Assembly: GCF_030345095.1 (NCBI RefSeq)
Contig: NZ_CP128360.1
Location: 2,046,001-2,110,000 of the forward strand
Length of the DNA: 64,000 nucleotides
From: Solwaraspora sp. WMMA2056
GTDB taxonomy: Bacteria > Actinomycetota > Actinomycetes > Mycobacteriales > Micromonosporaceae
Direction of reading: 5' to 3'
The notes beneath the pieces were generated by a model. It did no database searches and had not been told where the DNA came from. It saw only the letters and a program-made list of their open reading frames with translations. The position numbers and the translations under genes were made by a program. Positions 1 to 8,819 of the stretch are shown in pieces. How positions within the stretch are numbered: position 1 is the first letter of the stretch; each line of letters opens with the position of its first letter.

Positions 1-459
1 GTCCAGCCGGTCCTGCGGGCGCGTGCAGACACGCCAGCCGGGATCGCACCGTCGACCTACTACGCCGCCAAGGCCCGCCCCGCCTCGGCCCGATCACGGC
101 GTGACGAGGGCGCCGACCTGGGCGGACTCGTGCACCATTCGGACCGGGGAGTCCAGTATCGGGCGAATCGCTACAGCCAACGGCTCGCCGAAGCGGGCGC
201 CGTCGCCTCGGTCGGCTCCCGGGGCGACTCGTACGACAACGCCATGGCCGAGGCGTTCAACTCCCTGTACAAGGCCGAACTCGTCCGCAACAGGAGTCCG
301 TGGCGCGGCCTCGACGACCTGGAGATGGCCACCGTCGAGTACATCGACTGGTACAACAACCGACGGCTCCACGGCGAACTCGGACACGTCCCGCCCGCCG
401 AGTACGAAGCGCTACACGCGATGACCCAACCGGTCACCACACCCCTGAAAACCAGATAA
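1..459 (+). pseudogene. IS3-family transposase OrfB remnant, internally deleted
   Basis: The frame is open from the window edge to the TAA at 457-459. Residues 1-35 look like the N-terminal part of an IS3/IS150-type OrfB (PSTYYAAKARPASARSRRD). The frame then jumps directly to the C-terminal catalytic part, with the second Asp region HHSDRGVQY, the region SYDNAMAEAFNSLYKAEL around the catalytic Glu, and the YNNRRLHGELG tail. The roughly 100 residues normally between these parts, including the first catalytic Asp, are absent. It is therefore a dead copy produced by an in-frame internal deletion near position 115. The 5' end lies outside the window. Confidence 0.85.
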
Positions 460-463
460 CCAA

Positions 464-489
464 CTCTCCATCAACCCGGGGTTTGACAC
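464..489 (+). repeat. Putative terminal end of the IS3 remnant
   Basis: Directly after the OrfB stop comes CTCTCCATCAACCCGGGG followed by TTTGACAC, which resembles the terminal inverted repeat of actinobacterial IS3-family elements. The matching left end is outside the window, so the assignment rests on position and sequence resemblance only. Confidence 0.45.
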
Positions 490-510
490 CTCGGCTCCAC
501 CCGACACGAC

Positions 511-561
511 AGGCCAGCGGCAGACAGGCAGTTCCTGTCGATGCCGCTGGCCTGACCTTTT
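511..561. terminator. Strong hairpin terminator downstream of the SgcJ-like gene
   Basis: A 12-bp outer stem (511-522 with 542-553) encloses a second 6-bp stem (GACAGG/CCTGTC at 523-528/534-539) and is followed on the plus strand by GACCTTTT. It sits between the IS3 remnant on plus and the minus-strand gene ending at 605, and could stop transcription from either side. Confidence 0.75.
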
Positions 562-604
562 CCATTCCGTACCGTGCTGTTCGTCGTCCCGTCGCCCAGT
601 TGAG

Positions 605-1024
605 TCAGGCGGTGTCGCGCGGGGTGTTCTGGTAGGCGGCCAGGTGCCACTGGCCGTTCACCTTGGTCGCCAGCCAGGATGCCCGGATCGCCCGGCCGTC
701 GGCGACGTCCGTTTCACCTGGCAGCAGCACCCCACCCTCGGTGAGCATGAGGGCGACGTCCGTGCTGAGGAACTTGACGTCGAACGGCTGGCCGGTGACT
801 CTCGTGCCCTTGTACGGGCCGGCGAAGGCCTGGTCCATGTAGGCGCCGATCTTGTCGCGGCCCTTCAGGAACAGGCCGGGCAGGATCAGGGTGCCGTCGC
901 TGGCGAAGACCCCGGCGAAGGCGGTGGCGTCGTGTGCGGCCCAGGCGGCGACGACCCGCTGCGGCAGGGCCGCGACTGCGGCGCGGTCGGCGTCGGTGAC
1001 CGTGGTGGCGCTGTCGATACTCAT
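605..1024 (-). CDS. SgcJ/EcaC-like NTF2-fold (SnoaL-like) protein
   Basis: This 139-aa protein has the length and pattern of the NTF2-like/DUF4440 alpha+beta-barrel family that includes SgcJ of the C-1027 enediyne cluster. Visible landmarks are an N-terminal helix ending VVAAWAAHDATAFAGVFASDGTL, the LKGRDKIGAYMDQAF segment and a C-terminal beta strand WHLAAYQNTP. The ATG at 1024 follows a GGAG ribosome site. The gene is the last of a minus-strand group with the flavin monooxygenase-like gene 25 bp upstream. SgcJ-type proteins recur in nine-membered enediyne clusters, which fits the rest of the region, but the fold is widespread and no specific reaction can be read from sequence. Confidence 0.7.
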   Translation of the reverse strand: MSIDSATTVTDADRAAVAALPQRVVAAWAAHDATAFAGVFASDGTLILPGLFLKGRDKIGAYMDQAFAGPYKGTRVTGQPFDVKFLSTDVALMLTEGGVLLPGETDVADGRAIRASWLATKVNGQWHLAAYQNTPRDTA

Positions 1025-1049
1025 CCGTGTGCTCCTTCAGGGGTGACTC

Positions 1050-2228
1050 TCACAGGTAGCTGGTGTTGGGCTCCAGGCCGCACAGGAACCGGCCGAAGAG
1101 TTCGGCGTTGGTGTTCGGGTGCATCAGGGCGTGCAGATTGATGGCGTCGATGTCGTGGTGGATCCGCTGGATCGGTACGTCGGCGTACACCGACGATCCA
1201 CCGCTGGCACCGGCCAGGATGTCGACTGACTCCTTGGCCAGGCGGCAGGCCGCCCCCAGATCCGCTCGGGCGCGTACCCGCTCGTCGAGGGTCCAGGACT
1301 GCCGGTCGGCGGCCTTCTGGTCGAGAGTCGTCGCGAGGCGCTGGGCGTGGAACTCCGCCTGGTCGACCTTTGTGACCGCCTCTGCCACCTGCAGGTGGGT
1401 CAGGGGGGCGGCACCCTGGCTGTCGTAGGTCGTATAGGTGATCTTGCGGCCGGGCAGCCGCTCGAGGAAGACGTCCCGGGCCGCCTTCGCCAGTCCGACG
1501 GCGGTGCCCACCGACGACGCCGAGGCGACGGGGAGCAGCGGCGCCTGGTAGATCGCCGAGGCCACGTTCGCGCGCGACGCGCCCTGTCCGTCGAGGATCG
1601 CTGGCAGCGGCAGTACGCGTGCCTGCGGCACGAACAGGTCCTGCGCGACGGTGCTCACGCTTCCGGTGCCGTGCAGCGCGTGGGTGTGCCAGTCGTCGAT
1701 GACCTGCAGATCGGCCATCGGGACCAGGGCGACCACGGGCAGCGGCGGCCCCTGCGGCATGAGCTGTACGGCGATGATGGCCTGCCACTGGCTGTGCAGC
1801 GCGCCGGAGATGAAGCCCCATCGGCCGTTGACGACGACGCCACCGTCGACCGGGGTGGCGGTCGCGCTGGGACTCAGGGTTCCGCAGATCCGCGTACTGG
1901 GCGACGTGAACACCTCGTCCTGGACCTCGTCGGGGAACTGGGCCGCCATCCAGGTCGGAATCCAGTAGACCGAGGCCGTCCAGGCGGCCGAACCGTCGCC
2001 GCGAGCGAGTTCCGTCGCCACCTCGATGAGGGTCCTGGCGTCGCACTCGTAGCCGCCGTAGCGGGCCGGGGTCCGCAGCCGGAAGATCCCGGCGGCCGAC
2101 ATCGCTTCCAGCACGTCGTCGTGCAGCCGGCGGTGCTCCTCGGACCAGGTGGCGTACTTCTGTAGCACCGGTACCACGTCAGCCGCGCGGGCACGCAGCT
2201 GCGCGCGCGTGGGTACGTTCGTGGACAA
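1050..2228 (-). CDS. Acyl-CoA dehydrogenase-fold flavin-dependent monooxygenase
   Basis: The 392-aa protein has the three-part acyl-CoA dehydrogenase fold: an N-terminal helical domain (residues 1-110, with FRLRTPARYGGYE), a middle beta domain (about 110-210, VVVNGRWGFISGALHSQW) and a C-terminal helical bundle with the IHHDIDAINLHALMHPN segment. The latter resembles two-component flavin monooxygenases of the HsaA/HpaB-like group D more than true dehydrogenases. Such enzymes use reduced flavin supplied by a separate reductase, and none is visible nearby. The TTG start at 2228 is chosen because GGAGGA lies just upstream and the next in-frame start would cut the first helix. It forms a minus-strand group with the AraC gene and the SgcJ-like gene. 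The substrate is unknown. Confidence 0.75.
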   Translation of the reverse strand: MSTNVPTRAQLRARAADVVPVLQKYATWSEEHRRLHDDVLEAMSAAGIFRLRTPARYGGYECDARTLIEVATELARGDGSAAWTASVYWIPTWMAAQFPDEVQDEVFTSPSTRICGTLSPSATATPVDGGVVVNGRWGFISGALHSQWQAIIAVQLMPQGPPLPVVALVPMADLQVIDDWHTHALHGTGSVSTVAQDLFVPQARVLPLPAILDGQGASRANVASAIYQAPLLPVASASSVGTAVGLAKAARDVFLERLPGRKITYTTYDSQGAAPLTHLQVAEAVTKVDQAEFHAQRLATTLDQKAADRQSWTLDERVRARADLGAACRLAKESVDILAGASGGSSVYADVPIQRIHHDIDAINLHALMHPNTNAELFGRFLCGLEPNTSYL

Positions 2229-2347
2229 CTATCCTCCTCGGGTGAGTTCGGCCCGTGCCGGCGGCCGTCGGCGCCGACCTGCAGCGGGTGGCCATCGGGC
2301 ACGGCCGGGCGGTACGTCGGGCACCGTCGGTCCGGGACCGACGTACG

Positions 2348-3139
2348 CTACGCGGCGAGTGGAACCTGGGACATGTCGGGCGGCGCCGCAGCCTGGTGCG
2401 CGCCGATGGGCAGTGCGGGCTCGGGCAGCGCTACGAGCAGCGGCGGGTCCAGCTTCCGGGCCGGCTCCAGGTGCAGTTTGACGTCGACCAGGTTCCCGTC
2501 GTGGATGCGCAGCGGTCCCTGGTAGCCGACGAGTCGTGTCGGCCCGTCGGTGGCCCGGCTGGCAGGTGTCCGGCCGAGGCCGTGACAGAGCAGGTACCAC
2601 TCCCCGTCGGGCACCTGGTCGAGCAGGAACCCACCCGAGCCCTGCTCGATCGTGCACCGTACCGGCCGTCCTTCCGGGATTCTGCTGCGGAACAGGCCGA
2701 GGAAGACGGTGTCGAGGTAGATGGAGGGGTCCGCCGAGATCGATCCGGAGACCATCCCCGCCGCCCGGTCGGTGTCCGTCACCGGGTTGGCCTGCAGGGA
2801 ACGGACGACCCCGCCGCAGCGGCGGTACGCGGTCGGCGGCATGCCGACGCTGCGGGTGAAGCGGGAGCTGAACGTACCGATGCTGTTGTAGCCGACGCGG
2901 ACGCTGATGTCGGCGACGTTCATCGAGGTGGTCAGGAGCAGGGCCTTCGCGTGCTGTACGCGTAGCGCGGAGAGGAAACGCCCCGGGGTCACCCCCGTCA
3001 CGCGCTGAAAGATGCGGGTGAAGTGGAACTTACTGAACATCGCAGCACGAGCCAGATCGTCCACTGTCAACTCGTCGCCCAGGTTCTCCTGCATCTTCTC
3101 GATCGCTCGCTCGACGGCTGCCTCGAAGTAGCTGCCCAT
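2348..3139 (-). CDS. AraC-family transcriptional regulator with N-terminal HTH
   Basis: Of 263 residues, the first 105 form a typical AraC double helix-turn-helix (LTVDDLARAAMFSKFHFTRIF, then VADISVRVGYNSIGTFSSRFTRSVGMPPTAYRR). The following 150 residues are a divergent C-terminal effector or dimerisation region. This HTH-first order is the reverse of classical AraC but common in actinomycetes. It is read toward the monooxygenase and SgcJ-like genes (119 bp to the next start), so it probably controls that group or the antiporter upstream. The ATG at 3139 follows a purine-rich stretch (GGGGGAGAATCA). The ligand is unknown. Confidence 0.85.
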   Translation of the reverse strand: MGSYFEAAVERAIEKMQENLGDELTVDDLARAAMFSKFHFTRIFQRVTGVTPGRFLSALRVQHAKALLLTTSMNVADISVRVGYNSIGTFSSRFTRSVGMPPTAYRRCGGVVRSLQANPVTDTDRAAGMVSGSISADPSIYLDTVFLGLFRSRIPEGRPVRCTIEQGSGGFLLDQVPDGEWYLLCHGLGRTPASRATDGPTRLVGYQGPLRIHDGNLVDVKLHLEPARKLDPPLLVALPEPALPIGAHQAAAPPDMSQVPLAA

Positions 3140-4116
3140 TGATTCTCCCCCTTGCCATTAGGCTGATAACGGTGCCGTTCGCCGATATGGGCGGAGCCTC
3201 GGTGTGAGATGTTCGGGCGACCCTTCCGGAGTTCCGTCGAGGCTCTGTACTGAAAGTGCCTCGATGGTCAGCAAGGTGAGTCGGCTCGTTGGCAGGTTCC
3301 CGTGGTGGATCGGCTCGGTCATCTCGAGAAGTGCGCTGGTTGTCGGTGACCTGCTGAATTGATTCTCTATTCAATCCACGTGGTCGAACTGATCTCACGG
3401 CAAGGGGCACGCCGGCGGTAGTGGTGGCGTCGCCGGTGGAGCGAACGCTGTGGACCGCAGTCGTGTCCTATGTGTGAGGCTGCATCCGATGGGTGGTCAG
3501 GCGCCCTGCTGAAGCGGTGCCGGTGCAGACCGGGAACCGCTTCGGTTCGATTCGGAATGTCGATCTCGAACCATGAACAGCATCGCCGACATCCCGATTC
3601 CGTGTCTTCTTCCCGTGTGCTCGGTCCCGGTTACGGTGTGTTACCTGCGGCGCGGCAATTGTCGAAATTATGCGCGTACCGTGCGGTTGGAGTATGTGCC
3701 TCGGGTGGCCTGGTGAAGTGTGTCCAAGGCCCCGCAAAGGGGTACCCTTCGCGTCGTTGCCTGAGTGACTTCCTGTGTGTTCGCCGGAATCGCAGGGATG
3801 GCCCTGGTTGTCGCCTTGGCGGTGGTCTGGTCGGCCCAGGGTGCGACGCGGCGAGTAACCATGTCCCATAGGCATCGACCATAACCAAATGGTAATGGAA
3901 AGCCTGATCGGCACGTGGTGGACACTCGCGAGTGGTGCGATTCAGCGGGGGAAATCTTCGACAATTCGCTGTGCGTGCACGCCCGCCGCGCACGCGGGGA
4001 GATGACAGTCGGACAAATCCCTTGGCACGCTCAGGTCCCCGCCCACGTTCCGGTCACCGGAACGGCCATTGGTCTGCAAAGGACAGCGAAGTGATCCCAC
4101 TGACCGGGGGGCCGGC
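3140..4116. other. 977-bp intergenic stretch without a convincing gene
   Basis: Between the AraC gene and the antiporter, all reading frames are short, overlap one another and lack actinomycete codon bias or a recognisable domain. Base composition is visibly less GC-rich than the flanks. It should hold the divergent promoters of the AraC and antiporter genes. A short inverted repeat (ATTGA at 3358-3362 and TCAAT at 3371-3375) is the only symmetry I noticed and is weak. The stretch could also contain decayed DNA. Confidence 0.5.
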
Positions 4117-5448
4117 GTGACGCCCCTACCCTGGCTCGACGCCGCCGCGTTGTCGTCCCTCCTGGTGGCGTTGACGGTCCTGTTGCTGCTCGCCCGGATC
4201 CTGGGTCGCCTCGCCCGCCGGATCGGGCTGCCCGCCGTGGTCGGCGAACTGCTCACCGGAGTGATCCTCGGGCCGTCCCTGCTCGGCCACCTCGCTCCGG
4301 AACTCGCCGGCGTGCTCGTTCCCACCCAACCGGACCGGATGCACCTCATCGATGCGGTCGCCCAGCTCGGGATGCTGCTCCTGGTCGGGGTGACTGGCAC
4401 CCACGTGGACCTGGCGGTGCTGCGTCGGCAGAGCAGAGCCGTGACGTTGGTCAGCCTGTTCGGCGTGGCGGTGCCGATGGCCGCCGGGGTCGCCCTCGGC
4501 CTGGCGCTACCCGGGGCCGGTGGCGGCAGCCGTGGTCCCTGGCTGTTCGCCGTGTTCCTCGGCGTGGCCATGAGCGTGACCGCGTTGCCGGTCATCGCCA
4601 AGACCTTGTCGGACATGGGACTGCTGCACCGCAACGTGGGCCAGTTGACGCTGACCGCCGGCGCGATCAGCGACGCCATCGGCTGGCTCCTGCTGTCGGT
4701 CATCGCCGCCCTGGCCGTGGAGGGGACCAGCGTCGGCGGCGTCGGAGCGTCGGTCCTGGCGGTCGTCGGCTTCGTCCTGGTCGCCGTCACCCTCGGACGG
4801 GTGGTGGTACGCCGGGTGATGCGGCTGGCCGGGCGCGCCGAGGACAACGGGCCGGTCGTGGCCGCAGCGGTCCTTGTCGTACTGACCTGCGCCATGGTCG
4901 CCCACCAGCTGCACATGGAGCCCGTCTTCGGCGCCTTCATCGGCGGACTGCTGCTGGGGCTGCCCGGAGTCGTGCAGCCGGGCCGGCTGGAGCCGCTACG
5001 GACGGTGGTGCTGGCCGTGCTGGCGCCGATCTTCCTCGCCACCGCCGGCCTCCGCGTCGACCTGACGGCCCTGGCCGACCTGCAGGTCGCGCTCACCGCG
5101 CTGCTGGTGCTGGCCGTGGCGATCGGCAGCAAGTTCGTCGGGGCCTACCTGGGTGCCCGGCTGAGCCGGATGAGCCCGTGGGAAGGCCTGGCGCTCGGCG
5201 CGGGAATGAACGCGCGGGGGGTGATCGAGCTGATCGTGGCCACGATCGGGCTGCGGCTCGGCGTACTCGGGGTCGGCATGTACACCACCATCGTGCTGGT
5301 GGCGATCGTGACCTCGCTGATGGCGCCGCCGCTGCTGCGGATCTCGATGCGCCGGGTGCAGCTCAACGAGGAGGAGCGGCTGCGGGAGCTGGAACACCGG
5401 TCGTGGCAGACCGGCGGGAACCCCGTACCGCCGCCGGTCGACCGGTAG
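4117..5448 (+). CDS. CPA2-type Na+/H+ (K+/H+) antiporter
   Basis: The 443-aa product is almost entirely hydrophobic with about 12 membrane helices and lacks the cytoplasmic RCK domain of KefB/KefC. CPA2 hallmarks are present: RRIGLPAVVGELLTGVILGP near the N-terminus, repeated VSVTALPVIAKTL-type segments, and LGAGMNARGVIELIVA in the last third. The GTG at 4117 follows a GGGGGG run; an ATG at 4069 would add a hydrophilic leader without membrane character. Exchangers of this family are frequent beside antibiotic clusters, where they may serve ion homeostasis or export, but transport of the product cannot be inferred from sequence alone. Confidence 0.85.
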   Translation: MTPLPWLDAAALSSLLVALTVLLLLARILGRLARRIGLPAVVGELLTGVILGPSLLGHLAPELAGVLVPTQPDRMHLIDAVAQLGMLLLVGVTGTHVDLAVLRRQSRAVTLVSLFGVAVPMAAGVALGLALPGAGGGSRGPWLFAVFLGVAMSVTALPVIAKTLSDMGLLHRNVGQLTLTAGAISDAIGWLLLSVIAALAVEGTSVGGVGASVLAVVGFVLVAVTLGRVVVRRVMRLAGRAEDNGPVVAAAVLVVLTCAMVAHQLHMEPVFGAFIGGLLLGLPGVVQPGRLEPLRTVVLAVLAPIFLATAGLRVDLTALADLQVALTALLVLAVAIGSKFVGAYLGARLSRMSPWEGLALGAGMNARGVIELIVATIGLRLGVLGVGMYTTIVLVAIVTSLMAPPLLRISMRRVQLNEEERLRELEHRSWQTGGNPVPPPVDR

Positions 5449-5660
5449 CCGCCGCCCACCCATGCGCCGCGCAGTCACAGTGCGCGCCTCGCAATCACAG
5501 AGATGTTGACAACCGCGCTGACCTGTGACGATGCGATGGTCTGGAGATGGTCGCCCCGCAGGGGTGCAACGCGAAGAGGCGCGGTGGGTGTCGTCGTCGT
5601 GACGTCACCGCGGTGCGCCTCCGGACACCCGATTTAACCTGACCAGGGAGCTGATGTGCC

Positions 5661-6983
5661 GTGGGTGCAGTAGTCGGAGACCGGGCAGTGGTGCTCGGCG
5701 GGAGTATCACCGGACTGTTCGCGGCCGGTGCACTCGCGGAAGGCTACCGCGAGGTGATCGTGGTCGACCGGGACGCGTTGACGGGTGTCCGGGAGGCCCG
5801 GCGTGGCTCGCCCCAGGCCCGCCACATCAATGGACTGCTCGCCCGGGGTGCCCGGGCCATGGAGGATCTCTTCCCGGAGATCACCGCGGAGATGATCACC
5901 GCCGGGTGCCCGCAGACCGACCTGACCGGGACGGTCCGCTGGTACTTCAACGGCAAGCCGCTCAAGCAGGTACGCGCCGGACTGACGAACGTGGCGGCCC
6001 GCCGCCCGGTGATGGAGGCCCACGTCCGCGACCGCGTGCAGGCGCTGGACAACGTGCGGTTCCTGGAGCGGTACGACATCACCGGCATCGTGCACACGCC
6101 GGACCAGACCAGGGTGACCGGCGCCCGGGTGCAGCCGAACGACCAGGAATCCGCCGCCGAGGAGGTCCTCGAGGCGGACCTGGTCGTCGACGCGACCGGC
6201 CGTGGCTCCCGGGCACCGGTGTGGCTGACCGCGATGGGCTACCCCCGGGTCGAGGAAGAGGGCACCAAGGTGGGGCTCGGCTACGCCACCCGGCACTACA
6301 AACTGCGGTACGACCCGTTCGGCACGGACCACTCCATCGTCTGCGTGGCGTCGCCGGTGTCGCCACGCGGAGCCATCTTCACCAAGACAGACTCGGGAAC
6401 GGTCGAACTGACCACCTACGGCATCCTCGGCGACCACCCGCCCACCGAGCCGGAGGGTTTCAACGCGTTCGTCAAGACCTTGGCCGCGCCGGAGATCTAC
6501 GAGGCGATCATCGACGCGGAACCCCTCGACGACCCGGTTCTGTTCCGCTTTCCGACGACCATGCGCCGACGGTACGAGCGCCTGGCCCGGCTGCCGGAGG
6601 GCCTGGTCATGATGGGCGACAGTGTCTGTACGCCGAACCCGGTCTTCGCCCAGGCGCAGACGCTGGCCGCGCTGGAGGCACTCGCCCTGCGGGACCGGGT
6701 GCGGCGTGGTACCCCGCCGGAGTCGATGGAGTTCATGCGTGAGGTGGCGCGCATCGTCGACCCGGCCTGGGAGATGACCGAGGGCATCAACCTGAGCTAC
6801 CCCGGGGTGGAGGGGAACCGCACCCCGCAACTGAAGCTGCTGCACGCGTACATGCGCCGGCTGCAGGACGTGGCGACCCGTGACAGCGGCGTCACCGAGG
6901 CGTTCATGCGGGCGGCCGGCCTGGTCGACCCCACGGAGGCGTTGATGCGTCCGGGCCTGGTGCTGCGGGTACTGCGGGGCTGA
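5661..6983 (+). CDS. FAD-dependent monooxygenase/epoxidase-like oxidoreductase (paralog 1)
   Basis: The 440-aa protein opens with a Rossmann FAD motif (AVVLGGSITGLFAAGAL) and the IVVDRD strand end. It continues with the RRGSPQARHINGLLARG segment typical of actinomycete FAD oxidoreductases related to polyether epoxidases, the [10 protein letters not shown] motif near residue 180, and the GD motif MMGDSVCTPNPVFAQ near 320. It is clearly paralogous to the gene at 18823-20226. Notably, the usual N-P-x-x-GQG at the second FAD site reads NPVFAQAQ here. The GTG at 5661 has CAGGGA upstream. It stands alone on plus and ends at a perfect bidirectional terminator. Substrate unknown; epoxidation or hydroxylation of the polyketide or an aromatic unit is a guess. 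Confidence 0.75.
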   Translation: MGAVVGDRAVVLGGSITGLFAAGALAEGYREVIVVDRDALTGVREARRGSPQARHINGLLARGARAMEDLFPEITAEMITAGCPQTDLTGTVRWYFNGKPLKQVRAGLTNVAARRPVMEAHVRDRVQALDNVRFLERYDITGIVHTPDQTRVTGARVQPNDQESAAEEVLEADLVVDATGRGSRAPVWLTAMGYPRVEEEGTKVGLGYATRHYKLRYDPFGTDHSIVCVASPVSPRGAIFTKTDSGTVELTTYGILGDHPPTEPEGFNAFVKTLAAPEIYEAIIDAEPLDDPVLFRFPTTMRRRYERLARLPEGLVMMGDSVCTPNPVFAQAQTLAALEALALRDRVRRGTPPESMEFMREVARIVDPAWEMTEGINLSYPGVEGNRTPQLKLLHAYMRRLQDVATRDSGVTEAFMRAAGLVDPTEALMRPGLVLRVLRG

Positions 6984-6986
6984 TCG

Positions 6987-7037
6987 AACGACGAGGCCTC
7001 CGGGGCGCGCGCCGCGCGCCCCGGAGGCCTCGTCGTT
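6987..7037. terminator. Bidirectional terminator, 24-bp perfect stem
   Basis: Positions 6987-7010 and 7014-7037 are perfect reverse complements around a 3-nt loop. The hairpin fills the space between the convergent genes ending at 6983 (+) and 7045 (-), so it can end transcripts from both sides. Confidence 0.9.
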
Positions 7038-7044
7038 GGTGGCG

Positions 7045-8652
7045 TCAGCGCAGGGTCACACCGGTGGCGCCGACCGCGTCGAGGAGCCCGCCGCCGGCCA
7101 GCAGACCCGCGACCGCTTCGATGTCGTCGGCCATGTACCGGTCCCGGTCGAGGGTCGGCACCAGCGCGCGGATGGCGTCGTAGCCGGCCCGGGCGGCCGG
7201 GCTCAGCCCACCCGCGCGGTCGGCGACGTCGACGGCCTGCGCGGCGGCGAGCGCCTCGACGGCGAGGATCCGGTCGTTGTTCCACAGCACCCGGCGGGCG
7301 TTGCGCGCGGCGATCAGGCCCATGCTCACGATGTCCTGGTTGTCGCCGTTGGACGGAATGCTCTGGATGCTCGCCGGACCGATCGTGCGGTTCTCGGCGA
7401 CCAGCGCGGTCGCCGGGTACTGGGCTCCGGCGAAGCCGCTGTGCAGGCCGGGATCGCCGACCACGAGGAACTCCGGCAGCCCGTAGCTCAGGTGCCGGTT
7501 CAGCAACCGGTTGGTACGGCGTTCGGAGAGCACGCCCAGCTGCGTCAACGCGATCGTGGTGAAGTCCATCGCGAACGCCACCGGTTGACCGTGGAAGTTC
7601 GCGCCGTGGAAGACCTCCCGGCCCTCGAAGAACAGCGGATTGTCGTTGGCGGAGTTCAGCTCGATGTGCAGGGTTGTCCGGGCCTGGGCGAGTGTGTCCC
7701 GGACCGCGCCGAGCACCTGGGGGATGGCCCGCAGCGAGTACGCCTTCTGCATGTAGAGGTCGGTACGTTGCACCCCGGTTTCGGCCGCCCGGTTGGCCTG
7801 CACGAGCCGGCGCAACTGCCCGTGGTCGACGGTCAGGCCACTGCCGGCGAGCAGCGCACGCAGATTCGCGGCGGTGTCGATCTGCCCGGCGTGTGGCCGG
7901 GCCACGTCGTGGCCCTCGGCGAGGAAGGGCCCGGTCGACCCGCGCAGCGCCTCGATGACCAGGGCGGTGACGATCTCGGCCTGCCTTACCTGGGTCAGGG
8001 CCCGGTCCACGACGAGCGCCCCCAGGCCGGTCATCGCCGACGTGCCGTTGATGAGTGCCAGACCTTCCTTGAACCGCAACCGCAGCGGCGTGATGCCGTG
8101 CTCCCGCAGGACGTCGGCGGTCGGCACCCGCGTGCCGTCGCGGACCACGTAGCCCTCGCCGATCACGGTGCAGGCGATGTGGGACAGGGGAGCGAGGTCG
8201 CCGCTGGCACCGAGTGAGCCGATCTCCGGGATGTACGGGGTGATCCCGAGGTTGAGGTAGAGCGCAAGCCGGTCGAGAATCTCGGGTCGGACCGCGGAGT
8301 GCCCCTTGGCGAGGGCGTTGAGCCGGGCGGCGACGATCGCCCGTGCCTCGTCCTCGCCGAAGCCGGGGCCGACGCCGGCGCTGTGGCTGCGGACGAGGTT
8401 GGTCTGCAGCTCCACCTCGTGCTCGGGGGAGACCAACATGTAGATCATCTCGCCGTAGCCGGTTGTCACGCCGTACACCGGAACACCCTCGCGGATGGTG
8501 TCCTCGAACAACTTGCGGCTCGTGGCCGCTTTGGCGTGCGCGGCGGCCGCCACCCGGACCGGCGCCCGATCCTCAGCGACCCGCCGCAGGTCAGCGATGG
8601 TCAGGCTGTCGCCGTCGAAGTCGACCGACACATCGGTCTCGATCGTCGTCAT
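7045..8652 (-). CDS. MIO-dependent tyrosine 2,3-aminomutase (SgcC4-like)
   Basis: This 535-aa protein is a class I lyase/aminomutase. The Ala149-Ser150-Gly151 triad (GSLGASGDLAPLSH) cyclises to the MIO cofactor, and Tyr60 lies in VYGVTTGYGE, the position of the catalytic base. The segment GYGEMIYMLV and overall pattern match SgcC4 of C-1027, which turns L-tyrosine into beta-tyrosine, better than histidine or phenylalanine ammonia-lyases. The ATG at 8652 follows AAAGGAATCCG. The gene reads in the same direction as the NRPS, but a TnpB element on the opposite strand now lies between them, so a once continuous operon may have been split. Aminomutase rather than lyase activity, and stereochemistry, are inferred from similarity. 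Confidence 0.88.
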   Translation of the reverse strand: MTTIETDVSVDFDGDSLTIADLRRVAEDRAPVRVAAAAHAKAATSRKLFEDTIREGVPVYGVTTGYGEMIYMLVSPEHEVELQTNLVRSHSAGVGPGFGEDEARAIVAARLNALAKGHSAVRPEILDRLALYLNLGITPYIPEIGSLGASGDLAPLSHIACTVIGEGYVVRDGTRVPTADVLREHGITPLRLRFKEGLALINGTSAMTGLGALVVDRALTQVRQAEIVTALVIEALRGSTGPFLAEGHDVARPHAGQIDTAANLRALLAGSGLTVDHGQLRRLVQANRAAETGVQRTDLYMQKAYSLRAIPQVLGAVRDTLAQARTTLHIELNSANDNPLFFEGREVFHGANFHGQPVAFAMDFTTIALTQLGVLSERRTNRLLNRHLSYGLPEFLVVGDPGLHSGFAGAQYPATALVAENRTIGPASIQSIPSNGDNQDIVSMGLIAARNARRVLWNNDRILAVEALAAAQAVDVADRAGGLSPAARAGYDAIRALVPTLDRDRYMADDIEAVAGLLAGGGLLDAVGATGVTLR

Positions 8653-8819
8653 CGGATTCCTTTCGTGGATACTCCGGCGTTGCGGCCGGGGAGGAAACGG
8701 AACTCCTGCGGAGCAGGGCAGGGAACGCCGGTCCGCCGCCGGGGCGGATCGGCGTTCATCCACACGCCACCCCCTGGGCTCACGACTGGACTGTTGGCCT
8801 GTGGACTGTGCCCAGGACC

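Noticed and set aside
3468-3993. Several 90-150-codon frames in the 3.4-4.0 kb gap
   Set aside because: They overlap each other on both strands, lack ribosome sites with fitting starts and show no domain.
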